NCBI RefSeq assembly: GCF_052030545.1
Contig: NZ_JBPDIH010000019.1
Location: 1-7,644, forward strand
Source of the DNA: CANMXU01 sp052030545
GTDB lineage: Bacteria > Pseudomonadota > Gammaproteobacteria > Enterobacterales > Alteromonadaceae
Direction: 5' to 3'
Length of the DNA: 7,644 nt
Shown: positions 1 to 6,602 of the stretch, piece after piece
How positions within the stretch are numbered: the first letter of the stretch is position 1
Layout of the letters: each line of letters opens with the position of its first letter
Made by a program: the position numbers and the translations under genes
Notes under the pieces: generated by a model
What the model was told of the DNA's origin: nothing
Seen by the model: the letters and a program-made list of their open reading frames with translations, nothing else
Databases searched by the model: none

Positions 1-26
1 ATGTGAGAGTAGGACATTGCTAGACT
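1..26 (+). rRNA. rrf: 5S ribosomal RNA, 3' end only
   Basis: The first bases match the conserved 3' end of gammaproteobacterial 5S rRNA: ATGTGAGAGTAGGACAT followed by GCTAGAC, the strand that pairs with the 5' end of the molecule. About 95 bases of the gene, and presumably the 16S and 23S genes, lie before the window. The exact 3' end is uncertain by one or two bases. It is directly followed by a strong intrinsic terminator, as expected at the end of an rrn operon. Confidence 0.85.
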
Positions 27-37
27 TCTAATTAAAG

Positions 38-66
38 AAGCCCGATTCGAAAGAGTCGGGCTTTTT
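38..66 (+). terminator. Intrinsic terminator of the rrn operon
   Basis: An 11-bp stem (38-48 with 53-63, one G-U pair) closed by a GAAA tetraloop runs into five T residues (62-66). It begins 12 bases after the 5S end. This is a textbook Rho-independent terminator, and a near-identical second copy lies at 315-343. Confidence 0.92.
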
Positions 67-103
67 GCTGTCTGTGAAAAAATTTATTTAATTGAATTTA
101 ATC

Positions 104-247
104 ACAGTAGCGCCGATGGTAGTGCGACTAATATTTTGACAAGCCCATGTGAGAGTAGGGGAAAGTGGTTAATAGGCAAAGCGAATAGTTTCGCTTTGAC
201 CCAATTTTTCCGTATGAGCTCTGCGAATACGCGGGCCATGCTAGACT
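104..247 (+). pseudogene. Decayed, interrupted second 5S rRNA copy
   Basis: Three blocks of 5S sequence appear in the right order and orientation, separated by unrelated sequence. CAGTAGCGCCGATGGTAGTG (105-124) matches the conserved internal segment of 5S. CATGTGAGAGTAGG (146-159) matches the next conserved segment. Bases 240-255 repeat, without a mismatch, bases 19-34 at the end of the intact 5S. The 5' two thirds of the gene are missing and the internal gaps are longer than in a real 5S, so it cannot fold as 5S rRNA. The inserted part includes a 9-bp perfect hairpin (177-185 with 190-198, loop TAGT). It is read as the remnant of a tandem 5S duplication; recombination between rrn operons is an alternative origin. 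Confidence 0.65.
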
Positions 248-255
248 TCTAATTA

Positions 256-314
256 GTCGCTCGATGAAGACATTCATCCATAATATCATCGACATTTGTA
301 CTTCGATGTACATC
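256..314. repeat. 59-base insert rich in inverted repeats, inside the duplicated 5S tail
   Basis: Compared with the intact copy, where the 5S tail ends at 34 and the terminator stem starts at 38, the second copy has 59 extra bases at this point. The insert contains TCGATGA (261-267) facing TCATCGA (286-292), GATGAA (263-268) facing TTCATC (273-278), TGTAC (297-301) facing GTACA (308-312), and the palindrome GATGTACATC (305-314). Small size, dense symmetry and intergenic position resemble a short interspersed palindromic element. Whether it recurs in the genome cannot be seen here. Confidence 0.4.
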
Positions 315-343
315 AAGCCCAATTCGAAAGAGTCGGGCTTTTT
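315..343 (+). terminator. Duplicate copy of the rrn terminator
   Basis: The stem 315-325 pairs with 330-340 around a GAAA loop and ends in a T run (339-343). It equals the terminator at 38-66 except for one G-to-A change at 321, which creates a single A-C mismatch in the stem. It probably still works, and would insulate the downstream polysaccharide operon from rRNA transcription. Confidence 0.8.
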
Positions 344-619
344 GCTTTTTATAATTCTAATTTTTGAAATATCATTTCAGTTTAGATCATTATCTGACGC
401 TTGTTTATGTAGGTTCCTAAACTAAGTTACCGGCCAATAAACGTGTTAGTTTTGTCAAAGACTGCCCGAATATATCTTTTCCCTATATTTTATAAGGTTT
501 TAAAAGAATTGATGCTCGATAATTAAGATTTACTGAACAATGTAAATTTTTTGTAAAATCTTGTTGTTTTTTAAGTCAATATACGTTGAAATAGCGTCAT
601 TAAAATAATAAAAAAAATT
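344..619. other. AT-rich non-coding leader upstream of the export operon
   Basis: This stretch has no convincing coding frame on either strand. It separates the duplicate rrn terminator from the polysaccharide export operon, so it should hold that operon's promoter and 5' leader. Single near-consensus boxes exist, for example TTGTCA at 452-457, TAAAAT at 554-559 and TTGAAA at 586-591, but none has a partner at 16-18 bases that would justify a promoter call. No JUMPstart/ops element (GGCGGTAG) for RfaH was found on the coding strand, and no known riboswitch fold was recognised. Confidence 0.5.
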
Positions 620-1813
620 ATGCATTTTCATATTTCACTTATAAGATTAATTATAATCTTATTTTCATATTCTATTAGCTCAAACCAAGCGCTTGCGTTT
701 GAAGCAGATTATCCAAGTTATTCTTCGCAATTATCTAGCGATATCGTCCTAGGACTGGGTTATATCGATAACTTTTTATTTTCTGGTGAGAATAAAGAAA
801 ATACTCAAGTTATTTCAATAAAGCCTGAAATTGGCTTCAAATCGACTTGGGACAAAACCTTAGTTACTATTGAAGGTAAGGCTAATGTCAGTAGATTTTC
901 AGAATTTGAAGAAGATGACAACACCAGCTATAGCCTTGCAGGTGAAGTAGCGCATTACTTTACCTATCAGCAAAAACTTTCATTGAAGTTAAACTATGGC
1001 GAGCAATACGAATATCGTGGAACAGGCACAAGTTTAGGCTTAGGTGAGATGCTCGATTCAGGTAATGAGCGTTTAAGGTCAAACTACCTTATTAATTACC
1101 GCTTTGGTCAAGATCACTCAATTGCCCGCATCAACTTATTTGTCGGACAGTCTTATCAAGAATATACCACTCGCCGCCAGTTTACTGATATCTATGATCT
1201 CGCTTCAAATCACCTTAGTGGTAAGTTCGATTTTTTTGTAGGTAACCATTTGTATGCTAGTGCTGAACTTAGCTACCAAGCTGACGATTATGAAAATAAT
1301 GAAATGTTAAATGGCGAACATTATCAACTGCTTATTGGCAGCAAATGGCAAGCTAGTGAAGCCAGTATTTTTGAAGCGCTTATTGGCCAACAGCAGATAC
1401 ATTTTGATAATAAACTCTTAAATAGTAGTGAAGATTTTAGTTGGCGGATACTCTTTAACTGGAGACCCTATGATTTTTTCTCGATTAAACTAGATTCTCA
1501 AAGTGCTTATGAAGCGTCTTATCAAGGCAGCGATCAATATTTAGTGGTTGATCATATTAATGCTCATCTCGAATATGACGTCAATTCGCGGTGGTCATTA
1601 GCAACTACCTTGGGTTTAAATCGTAAAGAGATCCGAGGGCCAAGTTATCGTCGAAGTGATGATTTTGGTAAGTTTATTTTAGCGAGCGGTTATCATTTTT
1701 CTGAAACCCTTAGCTTTAAAGCGAAATATTTGTTTAATGATTTAACATCCAGTTTGCAAGGACTAGATTATCAACGGAATGAGTTAACGATACAGGTAAA
1801 GGTACTCATTTAA
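620..1813 (+). CDS. Outer-membrane beta-barrel protein of a polysaccharide export operon
   Basis: This 397-residue protein starts with a typical Sec signal peptide: hydrophobic residues 7-19, then a likely cleavage after Ala26 in QALA-FEAD. The rest has no long hydrophobic helix. Instead it shows many short stretches of alternating polar and hydrophobic or aromatic residues, such as SLKLNYGEQYEYRG and LTIQVKVLI at the end, the pattern of transmembrane beta strands. Length and context fit the putative beta-barrel porin 2 type (BBP2) often encoded in exopolysaccharide loci. The last residue is Ile rather than the usual Phe or Trp, a weaker barrel-assembly signal. It is first of three genes, 7 bases before the OPX gene, so a role as the outer-membrane exit pore for the polymer is inferred. 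A structural or assembly role is possible. The ATG at 620 is the only start that gives a signal peptide; its ribosome-binding site is poor. Confidence 0.75.
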   Translation: MHFHISLIRLIIILFSYSISSNQALAFEADYPSYSSQLSSDIVLGLGYIDNFLFSGENKENTQVISIKPEIGFKSTWDKTLVTIEGKANVSRFSEFEEDDNTSYSLAGEVAHYFTYQQKLSLKLNYGEQYEYRGTGTSLGLGEMLDSGNERLRSNYLINYRFGQDHSIARINLFVGQSYQEYTTRRQFTDIYDLASNHLSGKFDFFVGNHLYASAELSYQADDYENNEMLNGEHYQLLIGSKWQASEASIFEALIGQQQIHFDNKLLNSSEDFSWRILFNWRPYDFFSIKLDSQSAYEASYQGSDQYLVVDHINAHLEYDVNSRWSLATTLGLNRKEIRGPSYRRSDDFGKFILASGYHFSETLSFKAKYLFNDLTSSLQGLDYQRNELTIQVKVLI

Positions 1814-1820
1814 GTCGTAT

Positions 1821-2336
1821 ATGATAAAGCTTGCTTTTGCAGTAATGCTGCTAGTTAATGCTGTAACTTGTTACGGCGCTGACTATACTCTCGGTGTCGG
1901 TGATGAAATTGAAATCACTGTATATAACGAACCTGATTTATCTAAGAAAATAAAAATAGATAAATCAGGCGTTGTTTCGATCCCCTTTTTACCTGCAATA
2001 AATGTTATCGGACTCACCCCTAAGCGGCTTGCTCAACAAATTCATGACGGTTTAGAGGGGGATTATTTGATTAACCCGCAAGTATTTGTCAACGTGCTTT
2101 CATATCGACCTTTTTTTATTCATGGTCAAATCAAACGCCCAGGTGGCTATGCTTACCAAGAAGATCTTGATATAGGTAAGGCGATTGCTATAGCAGGAGG
2201 TTTAGCCCCTCGAGCATCGCGTTCAAACTGGTTAATCACACGCAAAGTTGAAGGTAAAACTGTGGTGCTTCAAGCTGATATCAGCACAAAGGTTTTTGCT
2301 GATGATATTGTTAGAATAGAGCAGAGTTTCTTTTGA
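1821..2336 (+). CDS. Short Wza-type polysaccharide export (OPX) protein
   Basis: This is a periplasmic component of polysaccharide export. Residues 1-19 or 1-20 form a signal peptide. Residues 22-93 match the polysaccharide export (PES) domain: YTLGVGDEIEITVYNEPDLS, then a G-x-V-S-I-P segment, a GLTPKRL segment and NPQVFVNV. Residues 97-168 form one SLBB-type domain with HGQIKRPGGY, IAGGLAP and a closing DDIVRIEQSFF that resembles the usual end of that module. At 171 residues it is less than half the length of E. coli Wza (about 380), and it lacks further SLBB repeats and the C-terminal amphipathic helix that crosses the outer membrane. Cys17 is preceded by A-V-T, a poor lipobox, so lipidation is doubtful. 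A separate barrel gene directly upstream and a co-polymerase/kinase gene overlapping by 4 bases suggest it bridges these two. No strong Shine-Dalgarno sequence is seen. Confidence 0.88.
   Translation: MIKLAFAVMLLVNAVTCYGADYTLGVGDEIEITVYNEPDLSKKIKIDKSGVVSIPFLPAINVIGLTPKRLAQQIHDGLEGDYLINPQVFVNVLSYRPFFIHGQIKRPGGYAYQEDLDIGKAIAIAGGLAPRASRSNWLITRKVEGKTVVLQADISTKVFADDIVRIEQSFF
1932..1969. repeat. 12-bp perfect inverted repeat inside the OPX gene
   Basis: CCTGATTTATCT (1932-1943) faces its exact reverse complement AGATAAATCAGG (1958-1969) across a 14-base A-rich loop. It lies about 110 bases after the OPX start codon and encodes the residues around EPDLSKKIKIDKSG. In RNA it would form a 12-bp stem. 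It is not followed by a T run, so it is not a classical terminator. Confidence 0.8.
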
Positions 2337-4495
2337 ACGAGCAGCCAAACACGCAAACGAACAATAGCGACGACGAGATTGATTTAAAAGAAATCATCTT
2401 GCCGTTGTGGCAGCGTGCTTGGAAAATTATACTCATAGCTGTGTTTGTTGCTGCGTGTGTTTATGGTTACGTTTCACTATTAAAACCTTCTTATCAAGCC
2501 ACCGCTATTTTACAAATTGGTAGTAACAAAATCAGCAACAGCCTTTCCATTGAAGAAGCTTTTTCTCAAAGCGCTGCCAGTAAAGAGCAAATTCAAACCC
2601 AGTATGAATTATTGCGCTCTAGAAAATTTGCTGAGCGGGTGATCAGCAAATTTGACTTAACTCGCTCAGATGACTTTTCCGCAAATAAATACAGACCTCG
2701 TATAGCGAAGTATTTAAAAGGTTCTGTTAAACAAAAAACTGAGCTTAGCTTAAATCAAGCGGTAGCTATTTTTGCACAGCGCTTAACTGTAAGCCCTGTC
2801 AGCGGTACCGAACTGGTAAAAATTTCTTTTACTGCATATAACCCCGAACTTGCTAAAAATATTGCCAATTATATCGGCCAAGTTTATCTCGATTACAAAG
2901 ATGAAATACAAAATGCCGCACAAGAAAATACTTCCAAGTGGTTGATTGAACAACTTGAAGAATTAGTCGTTAAACTAGAAAATTCGGAACAAAAACTGCA
3001 GCAGTATAGAGAACAGCAGGGCATTGTTGATATTGATGGCATTGTGGGTTTAGTTGCCACAGAGCTGAAAACATTAAAATCGTCATTAACCGCTGCGATC
3101 AAAACACAAGATGATCGCCATGTCAGTTATCAGTACATTCAGCAGTTTCGTGAAAACCAACAGCGTTTGCTCAATTTAAGTGAAATTGCTCACCATGTTA
3201 CTTTACTGCCGTTATTAGCTAGCCAAGAAAAAATAACCCGTAAGCTTTATGAAGTGAGTCAACGCTACGGTAGGAAACACCCTAAACGCATGGCGGCAGC
3301 ATCAGAGGTTGAAGCAATAAACGAGGCCATTGCCGTGCAAATTGGCAAGGTCGTTGATGGCATTGAAAAAGAGTATTTAAATGCAGGTCAAAAAATAAAA
3401 GCGATACAAGCACGGGTTGATGCCGCTAAAAAAGACTTTGTTCGTTTAACACGGTTGCAGAATAAGTTTTCGCAATTACAGCGTGAAGTACTGACCAATA
3501 AAGAACTATATAACAGCTATTTGGTCAAGCTAAAAGAAGCTGATGCTATGGATAACTACAAATCAGACTTCTACGTGCGCTTTATCGATAAAGCGGTTAC
3601 GCCAACGTCGGCCGTTGCGCCGAAGAAAAAATTAATTGTTATACTGGCGTTTTTGTTGGCAGCTATGCTGGCTTCGCTATATGTATTGATCAGAGAATTA
3701 CCAAAAAATAGCCTAAATTCTCATCGTAAATTAGAAAATTTTAGCGAAGCCCCTGTATTAGCTGTGTTACCTGAATTTAAACAGGGTAGCAAAGTGGCAA
3801 ACGATGTTAATCGATACGGCGATAATCGTTTTGTTGAAGAGATCAGGCGACTGAGAACCAGCTTACTTTTTAATGGCGAGAAAAAATTACCCAAAGTCAT
3901 CGCCATTACCTCGTCATTACCGAGTGAAGGAAAATCAACGGTTGCTTATCAATTAGCAAAATCTTTTGGTGAATTAGAAAAAGTACTGCTAATTGAAGGG
4001 GATTTACGCCATCCTACTTTGGCTAATCGAATAAACCTTTCGCCTTACCGCCCGGGTTTGTCAAATTTATTAGCCAAAACCCATGATTTTGAACAGTGTA
4101 TTATCCGCAAGCATGACCGCTTAATTGATATCATAACCTCGGGTATTACGCCGAGTAATCCGATTAACTTCCTCACTAAAAAACGTTTTTCCATTTTGCT
4201 TGAGCAGTTCGGGCAATTTTATGATCGCATCATCATTGAAACACCACCGGTTATTGCGGTAAGCGACCCTATCATCATTGGTCGATTAGCCGATACCGTG
4301 CTTTATGTTGCCAATGGTGAAAAAACTCCACGAGATCAAATATACAGTGGCTTGCGTATGTTAAAACAAGCTAACATCAATACGTCGGGATTAATTATCA
4401 ACCGTAGCAAACAAGTTGACCATTCTCGATACAGTGAAAAATATTATCATTCCGTCACCAATATCATTAAGTGGCCGAAACGTAAAGCCGGATAA
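2333..4495 (+). CDS. Wzc-type polysaccharide co-polymerase with tyrosine autokinase domain
   Basis: This 720-residue inner-membrane protein combines a chain-length/co-polymerase region with a cytoplasmic bacterial tyrosine (BY) kinase. Residues 15-60 begin a Wzz domain with transmembrane helix 1 at about 32-50. Residues 200-400 are a largely helical periplasmic coiled region ending in a GNVR-type segment (QREVLTNKELYNSYLVKLKEA starts at 382). Helix 2 is at about 433-453. The kinase has the oligomerisation motif E502-x-x-R505-x-x-R508, Walker A SSLPSEGKST (527-536), Walker A' LLIEGDLRHP (552-561) and Walker B IIIETPP (633-639). The usual first Asp of A' and the Asp of Walker B are both Glu (E555, E636). 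The C-terminal tyrosine cluster is small: Y700, Y704, Y705. The start is TTG, overlapping the OPX stop as TTGA; no in-frame ATG gives a complete N-terminus. It should control polymer length and export through phosphorylation cycles. Confidence 0.9.
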   Translation: MNEQPNTQTNNSDDEIDLKEIILPLWQRAWKIILIAVFVAACVYGYVSLLKPSYQATAILQIGSNKISNSLSIEEAFSQSAASKEQIQTQYELLRSRKFAERVISKFDLTRSDDFSANKYRPRIAKYLKGSVKQKTELSLNQAVAIFAQRLTVSPVSGTELVKISFTAYNPELAKNIANYIGQVYLDYKDEIQNAAQENTSKWLIEQLEELVVKLENSEQKLQQYREQQGIVDIDGIVGLVATELKTLKSSLTAAIKTQDDRHVSYQYIQQFRENQQRLLNLSEIAHHVTLLPLLASQEKITRKLYEVSQRYGRKHPKRMAAASEVEAINEAIAVQIGKVVDGIEKEYLNAGQKIKAIQARVDAAKKDFVRLTRLQNKFSQLQREVLTNKELYNSYLVKLKEADAMDNYKSDFYVRFIDKAVTPTSAVAPKKKLIVILAFLLAAMLASLYVLIRELPKNSLNSHRKLENFSEAPVLAVLPEFKQGSKVANDVNRYGDNRFVEEIRRLRTSLLFNGEKKLPKVIAITSSLPSEGKSTVAYQLAKSFGELEKVLLIEGDLRHPTLANRINLSPYRPGLSNLLAKTHDFEQCIIRKHDRLIDIITSGITPSNPINFLTKKRFSILLEQFGQFYDRIIIETPPVIAVSDPIIIGRLADTVLYVANGEKTPRDQIYSGLRMLKQANINTSGLIINRSKQVDHSRYSEKYYHSVTNIIKWPKRKAG

Positions 4496-4503
4496 AATAT
4501 ACT

Positions 4504-4562
4504 ACAAGGGCTTAGCGATATTCGTTACACTACAGTCTATCTATATTTGCCATAAGCCTTGT
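4504..4562 (+). promoter_or_regulatory. Inverted repeat in the 71-base gap before murB
   Basis: ACAAGGGCTTA (4504-4514) faces TAAGCCTTGT (4553-4562), complementary over 10 pairs with one bulged G. The 38-base interval between the arms includes TATATT (4542-4547), a possible -10 box lacking a good -35. The right arm ends four bases before the murB TTG start and covers the place where a ribosome-binding site should be. It might be a weak operon-end structure for the export genes, a murB leader hairpin, or chance; there is no T run after it. Confidence 0.35.
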
Positions 4563-4566
4563 TCTG

Positions 4567-5586
4567 TTGCCTTTAGTTTCATTAAAACGTCATAACAGTT
4601 TTGCTGTTAATGCCTACACGCCGAAAATTCATCAACCCAGTAATATTGATGAGTTAAACCAGCTTGTCAGCCTATTAGATAAACCTTTCTATATTTTAGG
4701 AGACGGCAGCAATACCTTATTTGCTGACCAACAAGCACCGGAGATCATCAAACCCAATTTTACCGGCATTGAAATTGAATCGCTTGAGCAGTGTTATCGC
4801 ATCAAAGTTGCCGCTTCTGAAAATTGGCATCAGTTAGTTGTTTCTTGTGTGGAACAGGGTATTGGCGGTTTAGAGAATTTAGCGTTAATTCCTGGCAGTG
4901 TTGGCGCAGCACCGGTGCAAAATATTGGTGCTTACGGCGTCGATATCGCGATGTTTTGTACTGAGGTCAGTTGGTATGACTTTGCCAGTCAAACCTTAAA
5001 AACCTTAACAGCTGAGCAATGTCAGTTCAGTTATCGAGATAGCATCTTTAAATCAAGTCTTAAAAATAAGGGCTTGATCACCCATGTCACTTTTGAACTT
5101 CCGACACTTTGGCAACCGGTATTAAATTACGCCGGCTTAGATAGCCTACCTGCCACGGTTACCTGTAAAGAGGTGATGGCGAAAGTGATTGAAATTCGCC
5201 AGCAAAAGTTGCCTGATCCGAAATCGCTTGGCAATGCCGGCAGTTTTTTTAAAAACCCGGTAGTTAGCGCTGAAAAATTTAAACAACTGCAATTAAGCTT
5301 TGGCGATATGCCTCACTATGTACAAACTAATGGTGAAGTGAAGTTAGCAGCCGGTTGGTTAATTGATCAAGCAGGCTTAAAAGGTTATAGAACGGGTAAT
5401 GTTGGCGTGCATGCTAAACAAGCTTTGGTATTGGTTAACTATGGTAGTGAATCAGGGCAAGATATTGTTGAGTTAGCCAAATTTGTTTGTGTGAAAGTTG
5501 CGCAAAAATTTAATGTTGAGTTAGAGCCTGAGGTTCGTCTTATTACTCGCACAGGTGAAACCGCATTTAAAACACTGATTGCTTAA
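4567..5586 (+). CDS. murB: UDP-N-acetylenolpyruvoylglucosamine reductase MurB
   Basis: MurB is a cytoplasmic FAD enzyme that uses NADPH to reduce UDP-GlcNAc-enolpyruvate to UDP-MurNAc, the second committed step of peptidoglycan precursor synthesis. At 339 residues it is close to E. coli MurB (342) and aligns throughout as the long type I form. The FAD-binding part includes ILGDGSNTLF (43-52) and ENLALIPGSVGAAPVQNIGA (103-122). The substrate and catalytic residues are in place: Arg157 in SYRDSIFK, Ser226 in GNAGSFFKNP (the proton donor) and Glu322 in LEPEVRLI, matching E. coli R159, S229 and E325. The TTG at 4567 is preferred because the frame has no ATG before the conserved SLK-x-x-NSF and E. 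coli has a comparable number of residues there. The frame is closed upstream by TAG at 4513. Its usual neighbour, the rrn operon, is displaced by the export genes. Confidence 0.97.
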   Translation: MPLVSLKRHNSFAVNAYTPKIHQPSNIDELNQLVSLLDKPFYILGDGSNTLFADQQAPEIIKPNFTGIEIESLEQCYRIKVAASENWHQLVVSCVEQGIGGLENLALIPGSVGAAPVQNIGAYGVDIAMFCTEVSWYDFASQTLKTLTAEQCQFSYRDSIFKSSLKNKGLITHVTFELPTLWQPVLNYAGLDSLPATVTCKEVMAKVIEIRQQKLPDPKSLGNAGSFFKNPVVSAEKFKQLQLSFGDMPHYVQTNGEVKLAAGWLIDQAGLKGYRTGNVGVHAKQALVLVNYGSESGQDIVELAKFVCVKVAQKFNVELEPEVRLITRTGETAFKTLIA

Positions 5587-5591
5587 AGAAC

Positions 5592-5597
5592 TATAAT
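5592..5597 (+). promoter_or_regulatory. Possible -10 box for birA-coaX
   Basis: A perfect TATAAT lies in the 38-base gap between murB and birA, 27 bases before the birA ATG. The -35 position (about 5567-5574) reads TTAAAACA and is weak, so this may be a minor internal promoter or coincidence in AT-rich sequence. Confidence 0.3.
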
Positions 5598-5624
5598 TAA
5601 CGACATGCTAATGAGAAACCCTTG

Positions 5625-6602
5625 ATGGAAAAAACAGTAAAAGAAGAGCTTATTAAACAATTGGCGACCGGAGAGTTTGTTTCTGGGCAGCAGTTAGGTG
5701 ATGTTTTAGGGATTTCACGAGCGGCTATTTCAAAGCATATTAAAGCCGTATCAGAAATGGGGCTTGATGTTTTTCGTGTCACCGGTAAAGGCTATAAGTT
5801 AGCCCAACCACTAGAGCTATTAAACGCTGACAAAATTTCTGCTGAGTTAATCAAATGTGATTTAACCAACAAGATTGAAGTGCATAATATCATTGATTCC
5901 ACCAACGATTCACTGATGCGCCGATTACCTAATCAGGTAGAACAAGGTCAAGTATGTGTTGCTGAATACCAAAGTGCCGGGCGTGGCCGCAGAGGTCGGC
6001 AATGGATTTCGCCGTTTGGCTCACATATCTATTTATCTATGTATTGGTGTTTAGAGCAAGGCATGTCGGCAGCGATGGGCTTAAATATTGTTGCCGCATT
6101 AGCGGTGAGTGATGCTGTAAAAGCAGCTTTTGATATTGATGTTCAATTGAAGTGGCCAAACGATATTTATTTAGATGGGGTTAAGTTAGCGGGTATTTTG
6201 ATTGACCTTGATGGCCAAGCACTTGACCCTTGTCATTGTGTTATTGGTATTGGCTTAAACTTAAAAATGCCAACAGATAGCGCTAAACAAGTAGATCAAC
6301 CTTGGACTGATATTAGCCAGCACACCAATAAAGATATTAATCGAAACAAACTGGTGGTGGAGTTAATCAAAAGTTTAACTTGCCGTGTTAAACAACACCA
6401 AGGTGATGCACAAACAAATATAGTCGCAGAATGGCAGCAACTCGATTATTACTTTGATAAGCCCGTTAAATTGATATCAGGTGAAAGAATTGTTCGTGGT
6501 ATTTGTCGAGGCATTGATCATCAAGGGGCGCTATTACTCGATATTGGTGGTGAAGTTAAACCTATGTATGGTGGCGAATTAAGCCTACGGGGTGATACAT
6601 GA
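5625..6602 (+). CDS. birA: Biotin-[acetyl-CoA-carboxylase] ligase / biotin operon repressor BirA
   Basis: BirA forms biotinyl-AMP from biotin and ATP and attaches biotin to the carrier subunit of acetyl-CoA carboxylase. The long form with a DNA-binding domain also represses the biotin operon. An N-terminal winged helix is present (SGQQLGDVLGISRAAISKHI from residue 20), so this is the bifunctional class II type. Catalytic signatures follow: DSTN (91-94), the biotinyl-AMP loop GRGRRGR (119-125), KWPND (176-180) and KLAGIL (187-192). A C-terminal SH3-like domain runs from about 279 to 323, including RGIDHQGALLL and GGELSLR. The length of 325 compares with 321 in E. coli. ATG at 5625 is chosen; a TTG directly before it (5622) would add one Met and cannot be excluded. 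It follows murB by 38 bases and overlaps coaX by 4 bases, so it is likely co-transcribed with both. Confidence 0.97.
   Translation: MEKTVKEELIKQLATGEFVSGQQLGDVLGISRAAISKHIKAVSEMGLDVFRVTGKGYKLAQPLELLNADKISAELIKCDLTNKIEVHNIIDSTNDSLMRRLPNQVEQGQVCVAEYQSAGRGRRGRQWISPFGSHIYLSMYWCLEQGMSAAMGLNIVAALAVSDAVKAAFDIDVQLKWPNDIYLDGVKLAGILIDLDGQALDPCHCVIGIGLNLKMPTDSAKQVDQPWTDISQHTNKDINRNKLVVELIKSLTCRVKQHQGDAQTNIVAEWQQLDYYFDKPVKLISGERIVRGICRGIDHQGALLLDIGGEVKPMYGGELSLRGDT

Noticed and set aside
128..322. A 64-codon open frame on the minus strand
   Set aside because: It runs across the 5S remnant and the palindromic insert, has no recognisable domain or ribosome-binding site, and its sequence is explained by RNA-gene debris.
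344..619. JUMPstart/ops element or c-di-GMP riboswitch ahead of the export operon
   Set aside because: No GGCGGTAG core is seen on the coding strand and no GEMM-type conserved motifs could be found by eye.
746..755. Palindrome GTCCTAGGAC within the beta-barrel gene
   Set aside because: A single 10-base palindrome in coding sequence is expected by chance and has no further context.
1865..1873. Lipobox at Cys17 of the OPX protein
   Set aside because: The residues before the Cys are A-V-T rather than L-[AS]-[GA], so a plain signal peptidase I site at 19-20 is more likely.
2893..3102. A 69-codon minus-strand frame inside the kinase gene, and similar ones at 3721-3906, 5597-5782 and 7066-7299
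   Set aside because: All lie antisense to well-supported genes and show no domain, so they are frame shadows.
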